Assembly (NCBI RefSeq): GCF_023016045.1
Contig: NZ_JALKAP010000017.1
Coordinates: 1 to 33,521 of the forward strand
From: Marinobacter sp. S6332
GTDB taxonomy: Bacteria; Pseudomonadota; Gammaproteobacteria; Pseudomonadales; Oleiphilaceae
Reading direction: 5' to 3'
Length of the DNA stretch: 33,521 nucleotides
In this document: in pieces, positions 1-7,753 of the stretch
Numbering within the stretch: position 1 is the first letter of the stretch
Layout of the letters: each line of letters opens with the position of its first letter
Position numbers and translations under genes: made by a program
Notes under the pieces: model-generated
Databases searched by the model: none
Told to the model about the DNA's origin: nothing
Seen by the model: only the letters and a program-made list of their open reading frames with translations

Positions 1-20
1 GTAAGCGTTCATTCCGCGAC
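1..20 (+). repeat. IS66 left terminal inverted repeat
   Basis: The sequence GTAAGCGTTCATTCCGCGAC matches the reverse complement of 2661-2680 at 18 of 20 positions, with a perfect run over the first 15 bases. Confidence 0.93.
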
Positions 21-29
21 GTAGTTGAC

Positions 30-299
30 TTACTTCACATCTCGAAGCGGTCGTAATAAGCCCGGTGAGATCTTGTATTGCCGGGCACCATCGTCACCTA
101 ACACGATCACACTCTTGCGGTTGATCTTGGTAACTATCCCCAGCACCGGACCCTCCCGACCTTCGAAGGTCACTTTCAGACCAACCCGCAGTTGACTCAG
201 AGCCTGCAGGTTTTCCCGATCTTGCAACTCATCGATGCGCCGGCAGATGTATTTGTTCAGTTCCAGCAGTTGATCAATGCTCATGTCGTCAATGCGCAT
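30..299 (-). CDS. IS66 passenger gene, small protein of unknown function
   Basis: This 89-residue protein lies between tnpC and the left terminal repeat, so it travels with the element. Its start overlaps the end of tnpC by 11 bases, which suggests translational coupling. The N-terminal third is helical and charged (MSIDQLLELNKYICRRIDEL), with an alternative start at 284. The C-terminal half, from about residue 40, reads as a small beta-barrel (GLKVTFEGREGPVLGIVTKI, then a VIVLGDDG turn), similar in pattern to KOW or Tudor-like nucleic-acid-binding folds. It is not one of the three standard IS66 proteins. A role in transposition or its control is inferred only from position. Confidence 0.7.
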   Translation of the reverse strand: MRIDDMSIDQLLELNKYICRRIDELQDRENLQALSQLRVGLKVTFEGREGPVLGIVTKINRKSVIVLGDDGARQYKISPGLLRPLRDVK

Positions 300-1941
300 G
301 GACGGTGGCCTCCGGCTGTGGGCTCTGTCGATCTGGGTGGCGTCGGTCGATCAGCGAGCGTAACGGTTGGTTTGCGAACCGGATTTTCCAGAGTCGCGGT
401 GTCAGATCCACTACGTCGCGGGCCGGATGTTGGCTGATACGTTGCAGTACATCCACCAGATAAGTGTACGGGTTCAAGCCGTGCAGTTTGCAGGTGGCGA
501 TCAGACTCTGGATGATGCCAAGGTGCTCCGCACCCAGTTCGGTCCAGCAGAACATCCAGTTTTTCTTACCCATTGGAATGGGCCGCAAGGCCCGCTCCAG
601 GTGGTTGGTGTCCGGCTGCACATCCGGATCTTCCAGGAACACGGTCAGACTGGTTTCCCGGCTGAGCACGTAGTTCAGGGCTTTGGTCAGTGGATCACTG
701 GGCAGCAGGCCGCCGTGTTCCAGTTGATCCCGGCACCATTGGAAGAAGTCACTGACCACCGGTTTCGAGTGGTTCAGCCGGTACTGGCGTTTCTTCTCGC
801 CAGCCAAGCTTTGGGTTTTGATAGCTTCTTCGTTCTGGTACAGCTTCGCAATCTGTTGCAGAGCCTCCGTCGCTTTCTCAGGATGCTCCTTCTGCGCCTC
901 AATAAAGTAACGGCGACTGTGCACCCAGCATTGGGCGTGGGTGATGTTTTGTTGTGTGGCGGCATAGCGGGCATAAGCCGCGTAACCGTCACTGATCAGG
1001 GTGCCGCTGAACTGATCGTTCAGAACCTGTTCGATATGGGCGCGCCCTCGGCTGTTCGAGTAGGTGAACACCACTTCGTCGGCATCGCCGTACAGTGGCC
1101 AGAACCAGCCAGACTTCATTTTGCCTTTTTGCGGGCCCGCCCGGCCCTGGTGGCCAGCCTTGATGGGTGTTTCGTCCATCGCCAGCACTCGGCTTCTCAG
1201 AACGTTGTCGGTCTGGGCATCCACAATGGGGCGCAACAGGTCAATAGCGCGCTTGACCAGGTTGGTCAGGGTGCTTCGACTGACGGTGACACCGGCCTGC
1301 TGGATGCGCTGGTGTTGGCGATACAACGGCAGATGGAACTGGAACTTGTCTACCAGCAAACCCGCCAACAGGCTGACGTCGGCCAAGCTGTTATCCAATA
1401 CATTGAACGGAGCCGGTGTGGTGATGGGCTTCTCGCTGCCCTTGCGCCGGAACACCGGGCGTTCGATTTTCAGCACCACATAGCTGGACGCCCACTGGGC
1501 CAGTCGGTAGGTGGTTTTGGTGCCAAGGATGTCGTACTGATCGGCCTGCGGGCCAGTCAGCTCCGGGGGCAGGTGTTCAATCACTTCCACAGGCACATCG
1601 GCGGTAAAGCGCAGACCGGTGTCATTCAGGCAATCGTCGTCTCGCTGTTTTTGACCGGTACCACGTTGATAGGCTTTGATGGTGCGCTTTTCTTCATCGG
1701 CAGGCTTCTCCGGTGCAGGTGCGTCTTCGGGCTGGAACAAATCATCTTGGCCCGGCAGGTCATAGACCTGCTTCTCGGATTTGGGGCCGAACAGCTGTTT
1801 TTTGAACCAGTCCAACTGACGGGCCAGCTGTCGAATCGCGTCTGCCTGAGCATCCAGCTGCGCCCGCAACATGGCGTTCTCTTCGGCCAGAGCCGAGGAG
1901 GAAGATGTGTTGGAATGGAGAGCGGAAGCCGTTGAATTCAT
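289..1941 (-). CDS. tnpC: IS66 transposase TnpC
   Basis: This is the DDE transposase of IS66, which catalyses strand cleavage and transfer. With the start at 1941 (MNSTASALHS) the protein has 550 residues, in the usual range; the frame is open further upstream but that would overlap tnpB less plausibly. The N-terminus has a leucine-zipper-like coiled coil (ALAEENAMLRAQLDAQADAI) followed by the QLFGPKSEK stretch typical of the family. The DDE residues are seen in LAMDETPIKAG, LISDGYAAY and NHLERALRPIPMGKKNW. It lies 28 bases after tnpB, with no strong ribosome binding site but a TATAAT-like stretch in the gap. The frame is intact. Confidence 0.95.
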   Translation of the reverse strand: MNSTASALHSNTSSSSALAEENAMLRAQLDAQADAIRQLARQLDWFKKQLFGPKSEKQVYDLPGQDDLFQPEDAPAPEKPADEEKRTIKAYQRGTGQKQRDDDCLNDTGLRFTADVPVEVIEHLPPELTGPQADQYDILGTKTTYRLAQWASSYVVLKIERPVFRRKGSEKPITTPAPFNVLDNSLADVSLLAGLLVDKFQFHLPLYRQHQRIQQAGVTVSRSTLTNLVKRAIDLLRPIVDAQTDNVLRSRVLAMDETPIKAGHQGRAGPQKGKMKSGWFWPLYGDADEVVFTYSNSRGRAHIEQVLNDQFSGTLISDGYAAYARYAATQQNITHAQCWVHSRRYFIEAQKEHPEKATEALQQIAKLYQNEEAIKTQSLAGEKKRQYRLNHSKPVVSDFFQWCRDQLEHGGLLPSDPLTKALNYVLSRETSLTVFLEDPDVQPDTNHLERALRPIPMGKKNWMFCWTELGAEHLGIIQSLIATCKLHGLNPYTYLVDVLQRISQHPARDVVDLTPRLWKIRFANQPLRSLIDRRHPDRQSPQPEATVHAH

Positions 1942-1969
1942 GACCGATATTATACCGGAAGCTCGCGTT

Positions 1970-2314
1970 TTATACCCCTCTAAAACGCTTGAACTGACGG
2001 TATTTTTGCACTTCAATACCGTCAATCAGTAGCTGTAAATCCGTCAGGGTCAGGGCCCGTTGGCCAGAGGACGAGGGGCGCACCCGGAACTGCCCTTGCT
2101 CCAGGCGCTTGGCCCACAAACAGTACCCGGTAGGCGTGAAGTACAGCATTTTCATCTGGGTCTTGCGGCGATTGACGAAAACAAAATACTGGCCGCTGAG
2201 CGGGTTCTGCTTCAACTGATTCCGCACTAACGCACTCAGGCCCCGGAAGGATTTGCGCATGTCGGTGGGTTCCGTGCACAGCCAGATCCGGGCCTGGCTA
2301 TCCAGACCGATCAT
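1970..2314 (-). CDS. tnpB: IS66 accessory protein TnpB
   Basis: This 114-residue protein has the IS66 Orf2 signature: PTDMRKSFRGLSALVRNQL near the N-terminus, then YFVFVNRRKTQMKMLYFTPTGYCLWAKRLEQGQF. Its exact role is unresolved, although it is needed for transposition in several IS66 members. Its ATG overlaps the TGA of tnpA by 4 bases (2311-2314), the normal coupled arrangement in this family. Length and motifs are complete. Confidence 0.95.
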   Translation of the reverse strand: MIGLDSQARIWLCTEPTDMRKSFRGLSALVRNQLKQNPLSGQYFVFVNRRKTQMKMLYFTPTGYCLWAKRLEQGQFRVRPSSSGQRALTLTDLQLLIDGIEVQKYRQFKRFRGV

Positions 2315-2595
2315 CCGTTCTGGCTCAGCCGCAACTCCACGCCGTTGCCCAGACTCAACACAATATTCCAGCCCGGCCCAGCGGAAGCGCCCATCAATGA
2401 GGACACATCCAGAAAGCCGGCATTGTCAGAGTGGGACGTCTCGCTCTCCGGCTCAACTGACAGGCGCTTGCGCCAGTTGCAGAAACTGGCATAGCCAATG
2501 GCCTCTCGCTGACAAAACTGTGGTGCTGATAAACCACTGTCACGCTGCTGATCAAGCAGGGCCTGCCACTGCTCGGGAGTGCGGTGTTTTCTCAT
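2311..2595 (-). CDS. tnpA: IS66 accessory protein TnpA (helix-turn-helix)
   Basis: This 94-residue protein matches the IS66 Orf1 type. It opens with RKHRTPEQWQALLDQQRDSG and then has a helix-turn-helix (LSAPQFCQREAIGYASFCNW). It probably binds the element ends or assists TnpC. It is the first gene of the element and is coupled to tnpB. The stretch 2596-2680 between its start and the right terminal repeat presumably holds the promoter. Confidence 0.92.
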   Translation of the reverse strand: MRKHRTPEQWQALLDQQRDSGLSAPQFCQREAIGYASFCNWRKRLSVEPESETSHSDNAGFLDVSSLMGASAGPGWNIVLSLGNGVELRLSQNG

Positions 2596-2660
2596 GGGGG
2601 TAACCTCGTGTTGATGAGTGAGAGGTTACTGTAGGGCGGAATTCAGCGGGGTGGCAGGGT

Positions 2661-2680
2661 GTCCTGGAATGAACGCTTAC
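2661..2680 (-). repeat. IS66 right terminal inverted repeat
   Basis: The reverse complement reads GTAAGCGTTCATTCCAGGAC, matching the left end at 18 of 20 positions. Confidence 0.93.
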
Positions 2681-2881
2681 ATTGCGGGTAAGAGCCTGTC
2701 GATTGGTGCAGATGTACTTGTGCGTGCAGCTCTGTCCGAGGAGTTCTCCGGCGCGTCTGGCCGATATTTTGACAACGACGAGGGCAGCTTTGGGTCGCCC
2801 CACCCGGACGCTGTGGATACGAAGAATTGCCAGGCTGTCGTGAATGCAATCGAAGAGGTAATTGCATTTCATCAAGCATAA
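2681..2881 (+). pseudogene. 3' fragment of a short-chain dehydrogenase/reductase gene cut by IS66
   Basis: Directly outside the right IS66 repeat, an open frame encodes the C-terminal 66 residues of what looks like an SDR-family NAD(P)-dependent oxidoreductase. The tell-tale stretch is SGRYFDNDEGSFGSPHPDAV followed by DTKNCQAVVNAIEEVI, which resembles the end of retinol-dehydrogenase-like bacterial SDRs. The frame runs back into the IS end with no start of its own. The 5' portion with the Rossmann glycine motif and the YxxxK catalytic site must lie left of the window or be lost. The call rests on recalled family pattern and is fairly confident. Confidence 0.72.
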
Positions 2882-3200
2882 AGGCTCCAGGGTGACAACA
2901 CCACCTTGCCAGAGCAATAACTTTAGAATCAGCCGTTCTCGGTCCAGATATCTATTGCCAGCTTTTAACCGAAAGCTGACGGAAGGAGGCAGGGCGCCAA
3001 TGTTCGCTTTTGTTTAAGAGCGACAGCCACGACTGGTGTGTTACGTCACCATAACGTGGCCGAGCAGGCCAAAATATTGTGTCAAGAATGCTCACTACAC
3101 CGATCACTCCCGCACCTTAGGGAAGACCCTGATATAAGCCCACTGACGATCCAATCTGCGTAATATGAATGCTCCGTTGCTCAGGCTGACTAATTTATGT
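2882..3200. other. Gap of 319 bases without a convincing gene
   Basis: No coding frame here looks real. A small perfect hairpin is present: CAGCTTT at 2959-2965 pairs with AAAGCTG at 2972-2978 around a 6-base loop. It has no T run after it on the plus strand, so it is not a clear terminator for the broken dehydrogenase gene. The left edge of the acquired region may fall in or near this gap, but no tRNA or attachment sequence is visible. Confidence 0.5.
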
Positions 3201-3461
3201 TTATGTACCGCCCGTCCGAACAAGAAAACGCAGCACTGGCCAAAATGGCACCAGGAAAGAGCCCAGTAGAATTGACCCGGGTTCCGGATTCCTTGAAAAA
3301 TCGACAAGATCGAAAACCATCAGCATAACTCCGGCACCCAGTATTAGATTCATCGGTAATCCATATTGATTCAGCCAGCCCCAAAAAAATGTTGTGACAA
3401 ACATCATCAACAGCGCACCGAGCATTCTGTTCAGTGTCTCGTCGTCAATAAATTCTTTCAT
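3201..3461 (-). CDS. Small predicted inner-membrane protein, unknown function
   Basis: The start at 3461 is chosen because a GGGGTGG ribosome binding site lies just upstream; the frame is open further back to 3557 but without such a signal. The 86-residue product has a short acidic N-terminus (MKEFIDDETLNRM) and about three hydrophobic segments: LGALLMMFVTTFFWGWL, LILGAGVMLMVFDLV and ILLGSFLVPFWPVLRFLV. I do not recognise a family. It stands alone on the minus strand, with the next genes divergent from it. Confidence 0.55.
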   Translation of the reverse strand: MKEFIDDETLNRMLGALLMMFVTTFFWGWLNQYGLPMNLILGAGVMLMVFDLVDFSRNPEPGSILLGSFLVPFWPVLRFLVRTGGT

Positions 3462-3677
3462 AGTCCACCCCTGCAAACGCTTAGCATTTGCCGTTAGCTT
3501 ACGATAAAACCTCAAGGCAGCAACTCCAGCTTTTTGCTTGCAGCGCCGAACTTTCAATGTATGTTGATCTCAAATTCCGGCCAGCTGACGGTGCCGAAAA
3601 ACATCAGCAGCGCGTCATGGAAACCTCCATCCAGGGGCGCGCAACCAATTCAATCGTTGATAAGCAAAGGCAAATTT

Positions 3678-3878
3678 ATGAGCCAAATTTATATGAGTGC
3701 ACAGCGGGTTGTTGAGGCGGCTGAACAGTATGAGCAGTTCTATGAGGTGGAGTTAGCGATAACGATTCGCACAGACGATGGGCGAAAATCTGAGCTAATC
3801 AGACTGCGATCAGAAACACCCGCACTGACCGATGAGAAATTCAAAGAATCCAAACCCTCCGATCACGTCGAGTTTTGA
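3678..3878 (+). CDS. Small unknown protein, paralogue of the gene at 30734-30937
   Basis: This 66-residue protein starts at an ATG preceded by an AAAGG stretch (3666-3670). It is predicted soluble and mixed alpha/beta: a helical N-terminus (SAQRVVEAAEQYEQFYE) then a strand-rich core (VELAITIRTDDGRKSELIRL). The core aligns without gaps to the protein at the other end of the island, where EEFHEVEISLLIRTHRGEQS is the matching stretch; I count 13 identities in 29 positions. The function is unknown. The next gene begins 6 bases downstream, so the two are probably co-transcribed. Confidence 0.6.
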   Translation: MSQIYMSAQRVVEAAEQYEQFYEVELAITIRTDDGRKSELIRLRSETPALTDEKFKESKPSDHVEF

Positions 3879-3884
3879 CCAAAA

Positions 3885-4283
3885 ATGATGCTTTCTGATG
3901 TTGTCGCAATCTGCAGTGAGACAGAACCGCTGACTCGGTTGGCAGAACGCATCCTGCTGGAGCGTTTTCCTAACCGCATACACCATCACGCAGCAAGATC
4001 GCCCAACAAACATTGGCGCCATCCAATGATTTACGTCCCGGTGAGCTCGTTCCAACAAGCAGCTGAGCTCTCCCACCAGGGCGGATTACTAATATGGCTA
4101 GGAGCGTCCACGCGTCGTCCTGCGCCGGGACTGAATCCGATCGTGGCAATTAGTGGCGTTAATTCAGTTTCCGTGTGTGAGCGCGCAATGCAAATCGCAG
4201 GAAATCACCTGTTAACGGTCGACCAGATGGACTCGTTATTCGTGGCGTTTCTGCCGGGACTTAAGCGGCGGCCTGAGAGTTAA
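3885..4283 (+). CDS. Hypothetical protein
   Basis: This 132-residue protein begins 6 bases after the small gene at 3678, with two possible adjacent ATG codons (3885 and 3888). It has no signal peptide or clear membrane span. Visible stretches include a helical N-terminus (TEPLTRLAERILLERFPNRI) and a strand-like middle (GGLLIWLGASTRRPAPGLNPI). It converges on the end of the BREX operon. I do not recognise a family; its reality is supported only by length, operon-like spacing and plausible composition. Confidence 0.45.
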   Translation: MMLSDVVAICSETEPLTRLAERILLERFPNRIHHHAARSPNKHWRHPMIYVPVSSFQQAAELSHQGGLLIWLGASTRRPAPGLNPIVAISGVNSVSVCERAMQIAGNHLLTVDQMDSLFVAFLPGLKRRPES

Positions 4284-4427
4284 CCGAGTCTGCGGCTACA
4301 CGCGGCACTTCGGTGTCATCCTCTAACCCTGGACTCTTATTCAGCCGCACGAATGCGACTAGAAATACATTTGGCCAGCTACAGGCCCTGAATTGCGGGT
4401 CAAGCTTCACAATCAATGGCCTTTTCG

Positions 4428-5141
4428 TCAAAACGTCAAATTGAGCTGGCTCGATATAATTTTCCACTGTTCCTTTATTAGCTTGTGCTCTTCAGTCGCA
4501 ATAACAGCATTTCTGAGGACGTTTAGTGGATACCATTTACCATTTTTTTCCTGGTAAAAAACGCGCTCATAAATATTACCCGTATGCGATTTCCTCCAAG
4601 GTTCAAAGTGCATCGAAAGAAGCGTAAAAGCATAATTCAGACTATCTACCTCTTGATCAGTAACGCCCTCAGGCAATATGAGAGTGCTAATGCTAAGGCC
4701 TTGGGGCTCCATCCCCTCAAGCTCCAACCAAACACCACCCTCAGCAGGTTTTCCCAAGGCCAGTTCACGCTTGGACGCATTGCCCACAACAATTTCAACG
4801 AAGCGTGTTTGGGGGCCAACACCGTACCTTGAAAACCTTTTGTCTGAAGAAATCTTATTTATATCAATGGCTTTTAGATGAGCTAACAAGTCAGTCTTGA
4901 TCTGCTTTTCATCCTTTACGGTCATTGCGACTGCGAGCTTTGTCCCAGCATCCATAATTTTATATGAGGATTTTTGCCCCAGACGCTCTAAAAACTTGCG
5001 GTCAGCAACACTGGACTTTGCCACCACGATCTCAGCAAATGCTCCGTCGGATATGGGAATCCCACCACCATATAAAAACTCCCACTGCCCATCGACTCTC
5101 TTTGCAGGTATTCTGATCCGATCCTCGGAATACTTACTCAT
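4428..5141 (-). CDS. Unknown protein at the 3' end of the BREX operon
   Basis: The start at 5141 (MSKYSEDRIRIPAKRVDGQW) lies 13 bases after the brxL stop, so it is read as the last gene of the BREX transcript. An in-frame extension upstream to 5231 overlaps brxL and reads as low-complexity basic sequence, so it was rejected. The 237-residue product is soluble and beta-rich in its first half, with short motifs FLYGGGIPISDGAFAEIVV and KFLERLGQKSSYKIMDAG, then GGVWLELEGMEPQGLSISTL and a helical C-terminus. I recognise no domain, catalytic motif or membrane span. Position suggests an accessory BREX gene. Confidence 0.7.
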   Translation of the reverse strand: MSKYSEDRIRIPAKRVDGQWEFLYGGGIPISDGAFAEIVVAKSSVADRKFLERLGQKSSYKIMDAGTKLAVAMTVKDEKQIKTDLLAHLKAIDINKISSDKRFSRYGVGPQTRFVEIVVGNASKRELALGKPAEGGVWLELEGMEPQGLSISTLILPEGVTDQEVDSLNYAFTLLSMHFEPWRKSHTGNIYERVFYQEKNGKWYPLNVLRNAVIATEEHKLIKEQWKIISSQLNLTF

Positions 5142-5154
5142 ATACAATCTGACC

Positions 5155-7221
5155 CTATATCGAGTGCTTGATAAACGTCGCTTCAAACGTCTTACAAGAC
5201 CGGTATTGCTGCAATCGGTTGGTGAACGCAAATGCGTCGTTCATCTCGTACTGCTGAAAAATATCTAACCCGCGGTCCAAAGAAATCTTCCAGCCAGTAT
5301 CAGTAATAATATGGCGGGCATGAATGGTTCCTGTTTCATCAAACTCCCAAGTAAATTTGATTCCTACCGCGCTGGCAGATTGCTGGATTTTCTCAAAGCT
5401 CTCATCCTGCAGCTCTCCCTTGAACTCGTCGCGAGTGGTAATAAGATGAACCGCCGGCTCGTCTTCGTCCGCCTTACCTTTTACGATCACCTCCAAAAAT
5501 TCCATAAAATTACGAATTTGATAAAACAAGCGAATATAGGGATCGGTAACGGTAATCTGGCCGGCGCCTTTTAAGTACGGCCCAAAAAGTGACGCGTAAG
5601 AAACACCCTTCCGATTCTCCTGGAAGGTGATGTGCTTCTCTTCCAGTACGGGCTCTTGCGTTTTTCCTGCAGACGCTGAGGTGCTGGCATTGTCATCCGT
5701 TACTACATGATCAGTTCCGTCAATATCGTCATCCCCACTGATCGTTTTATGATAGTAGGCCGGGTACTCTTCTTCTTCCAACGTCGTGACCTGATGGTCC
5801 GCCCCAGCAGCATCTTTGTACGAAAAGTTAACTGCTGCATAGGTTGAGTCCACGCGCATCAATTGATCTTTTACGCGCTTGCGGCCTTCCATTGAGACGC
5901 GCAATATTTCCTCAACCTCCTCCTCAGTCTCCCCACCATGCGGGAACAGGATCTTCATCAGGCCAGAAAAGGTTTTATTGATACCGTCCCGGTCTCGGGT
6001 CGAAATATCTGACGAAAGCGTGAAGCGATCCTGATAGCGGTCAGAAAAATCATAGCTACGCAGTGAGCGAAGCACCTCCGCAAGGTAATCCACAACAAAA
6101 CCGAAACCCGTTGAGAACATATCGTTACGGAGGTTGTCCATCTCCCAACCAGGCAAAAAGCAGTGAAGTCTATCCAGAATGGCCTGGCCGTCGCTGTTTC
6201 TATAGGTTTCAGGCAAATCCATGAACAGATGCTCGTGCTTGAGCATGTACGGAACATTGTGAGAGGTGTTACCAATGAAGACCATGGACGCCTCTGCACC
6301 CTGCGGGCCAGTACCGCGGTTGAAGGACTTGTTGGCCATGTAATTTTTTAACGTATCGATGAGTTTTATATCCGGCTTCTTGCCACTGCCGGCAAACTCA
6401 TCCATCGCAACCACATCCCAATAACCAACCAGTCCAATTTTGCCTGTGGTGTTATTGATGAACAGTTTTGGGAGGGTAGCTTCACCCCCGGAAACCAGAG
6501 TTCCATGAGGTGAAAACTCAGAGTACACGTGAGATTTACCCGTTCCTTTTGGCCCTAACTCAATCAAGTTGTAGTTTCGTTCGCAGAAAGGAATAAGGCG
6601 TACCAATTGAATCAGCTTGCTACGGCGACCGAACGCTTCGGGGTTCAACCCAATACTCTGCATCAGCACATCAATCCACTCACTGGTAGTGAACTGCCTG
6701 CGCCCTTCCAGGTAAGCGTCGTAATCAAGACTCGACAGCTGGATCGGCTTTAAGGATAGAAGAACCCAAGGGGTGGATTGGCCATCCTCGCTGAAATCGT
6801 ACTCAATATCACAGATGCACCAAACACCACCCACTAAAAGCTTCGGGTGCTTCTTGATGGTGCCCGAATCAACCAGTACCTTTTTGATGCCAAGGTTTTC
6901 GAACTCAGCCTCATACACATCTCGGCTGTCATTTAGCGATACAGTCACCTTATCGATAACCTTGTAGCGGCCCTTCTCTTTGATATTGGAGCGAATCAGG
7001 CCAGCCTCATTGCGATGCACATAGTGCTTAGCCAAAATTTCCTTAACCGTGCTGATCCCGGTTTCAATCGTTGCCTCGTCATCAGTGGCACAATATTGCC
7101 CCAACAAGTATTCCAACACGTACGAGGGAACAATGGCGTTGCCTTTCACCGCCTTCACCAAATCTTTGCGAACAACTACGCCGGGAAAATGTTGGTTAAT
7201 TTTGGCATCCAGTGAGCTCAC
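5155..7221 (-). CDS. brxL: BrxL, Lon-like BREX AAA+ protein
   Basis: BrxL is the AAA+ core protein of type 1 BREX, a DNA-binding ring ATPase needed for phage exclusion but not for methylation. The 688-residue product has the usual length. A BREX-specific N-terminal domain opens the protein (LDAKINQHFPGVVVRKDLVK). Walker A is at about residues 223-231 (ELGPKGTGKSHVYSE) and Walker B near 273 (VVAMDEFAGSG). An acidic linker (residues about 475-510) precedes a C-terminal Lon-type region. The start is a GTG at 7221 preceded by GAGGAAA. It follows the nuclease-like gene by 25 bases. Confidence 0.95.
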   Translation of the reverse strand: MSSLDAKINQHFPGVVVRKDLVKAVKGNAIVPSYVLEYLLGQYCATDDEATIETGISTVKEILAKHYVHRNEAGLIRSNIKEKGRYKVIDKVTVSLNDSRDVYEAEFENLGIKKVLVDSGTIKKHPKLLVGGVWCICDIEYDFSEDGQSTPWVLLSLKPIQLSSLDYDAYLEGRRQFTTSEWIDVLMQSIGLNPEAFGRRSKLIQLVRLIPFCERNYNLIELGPKGTGKSHVYSEFSPHGTLVSGGEATLPKLFINNTTGKIGLVGYWDVVAMDEFAGSGKKPDIKLIDTLKNYMANKSFNRGTGPQGAEASMVFIGNTSHNVPYMLKHEHLFMDLPETYRNSDGQAILDRLHCFLPGWEMDNLRNDMFSTGFGFVVDYLAEVLRSLRSYDFSDRYQDRFTLSSDISTRDRDGINKTFSGLMKILFPHGGETEEEVEEILRVSMEGRKRVKDQLMRVDSTYAAVNFSYKDAAGADHQVTTLEEEEYPAYYHKTISGDDDIDGTDHVVTDDNASTSASAGKTQEPVLEEKHITFQENRKGVSYASLFGPYLKGAGQITVTDPYIRLFYQIRNFMEFLEVIVKGKADEDEPAVHLITTRDEFKGELQDESFEKIQQSASAVGIKFTWEFDETGTIHARHIITDTGWKISLDRGLDIFQQYEMNDAFAFTNRLQQYRSCKTFEATFIKHSI

Positions 7222-7246
7222 AATATTTCCTCTAAAATTTCATTGT

Positions 7247-7753
7247 TTATAGCGGCAGGCCAACGAGCCAACCAAGCACCGAGAAGGGGCTTAACGGATT
7301 AACCGCCTCATCCAAAAGAGTGTCGCCTACCGCTTGCTCCAGAGCCGCATTCTCAATGCCGGAATCCATTACCATATCGCTATCAAAACTACTCGCAACC
7401 TCAGAGGTCACCACAAAATCCACCTCTGGATACTCTGCAATCGAAGAATTTATGTAGCTGGCACTGTCTGTGGCTTTGAGCTGCAATTCCACTACCACAT
7501 CACCATCCTCAAAAATGGCGATATCGGTTACTGGGTGATTCGTTGCCTCAAACATCTGAGCTTCCACGCCTTGTGTGGCTAGCAGGTCGACATACTCCTG
7601 CTCGAACAGAATTCCTTTGATATGGCTGGCATGGCCAGCAGCAGACTCTGCATCGATCGTCGAAAAATAATCGAGAATCTCGGTGTTCGATGCTGTTTCA
7701 AACTCAAGATAACCACGACGGACAGCATCGAACACTTCTAACTCTGTGATCAT
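7247..7753 (-). CDS. Small protein with a restriction-endonuclease-like pattern, coupled to an ankyrin gene
   Basis: This 168-residue acidic protein is not a BREX core component. Its ATG shares a base with the TAA of the ankyrin gene (TAATG at 7751-7755), so translation is coupled. Residues 44-93 show a pattern like the PD-(D/E)xK fold: HIKGILFEQEYVDLL (helix with E51/E53), then a strand with D77 (NHPVTDIAIFEDGD), then a strand with E89 in VVVELQLKATDS, K93 being nearby. In the classical ExK position this protein has Q91, so catalysis is uncertain. The C-terminus ends in a hydrophobic, proline-rich stretch (PLSPFSVLGWLVGLPL) that could touch membrane. The nuclease reading is inference from motif spacing. 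Confidence 0.75.
   Translation of the reverse strand: MITELEVFDAVRRGYLEFETASNTEILDYFSTIDAESAAGHASHIKGILFEQEYVDLLATQGVEAQMFEATNHPVTDIAIFEDGDVVVELQLKATDSASYINSSIAEYPEVDFVVTSEVASSFDSDMVMDSGIENAALEQAVGDTLLDEAVNPLSPFSVLGWLVGLPL

Larger units (their letters stand above)
1..2680 (-). mobile_element. Complete IS66-family insertion sequence
   Basis: The element is bounded by near-perfect terminal inverted repeats that begin GTAAGCG, as IS66 elements do. Inside, on the minus strand, are the three canonical IS66 genes tnpA, tnpB and tnpC in order, plus one small passenger gene after tnpC. All reading frames are open and the TnpC catalytic residues are present, so the copy may be active. The window begins at the first base of the left repeat, so the usual 8-base target duplication cannot be checked on that side. 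The right flank begins ATTGCGGG. The insertion has cut a short-chain dehydrogenase gene whose 3' end lies at 2681-2881. Confidence 0.93.

Noticed and set aside
367..1935. Long plus-strand open frame across tnpC
   Set aside because: It is antisense to a well-supported IS66 transposase and its translation resembles no protein; it results from codon bias.
5142..5231. Upstream extension of the trailing BREX gene
   Set aside because: It overlaps brxL and encodes a basic, non-conserved-looking stretch; the ATG at 5141 fits operon spacing better.
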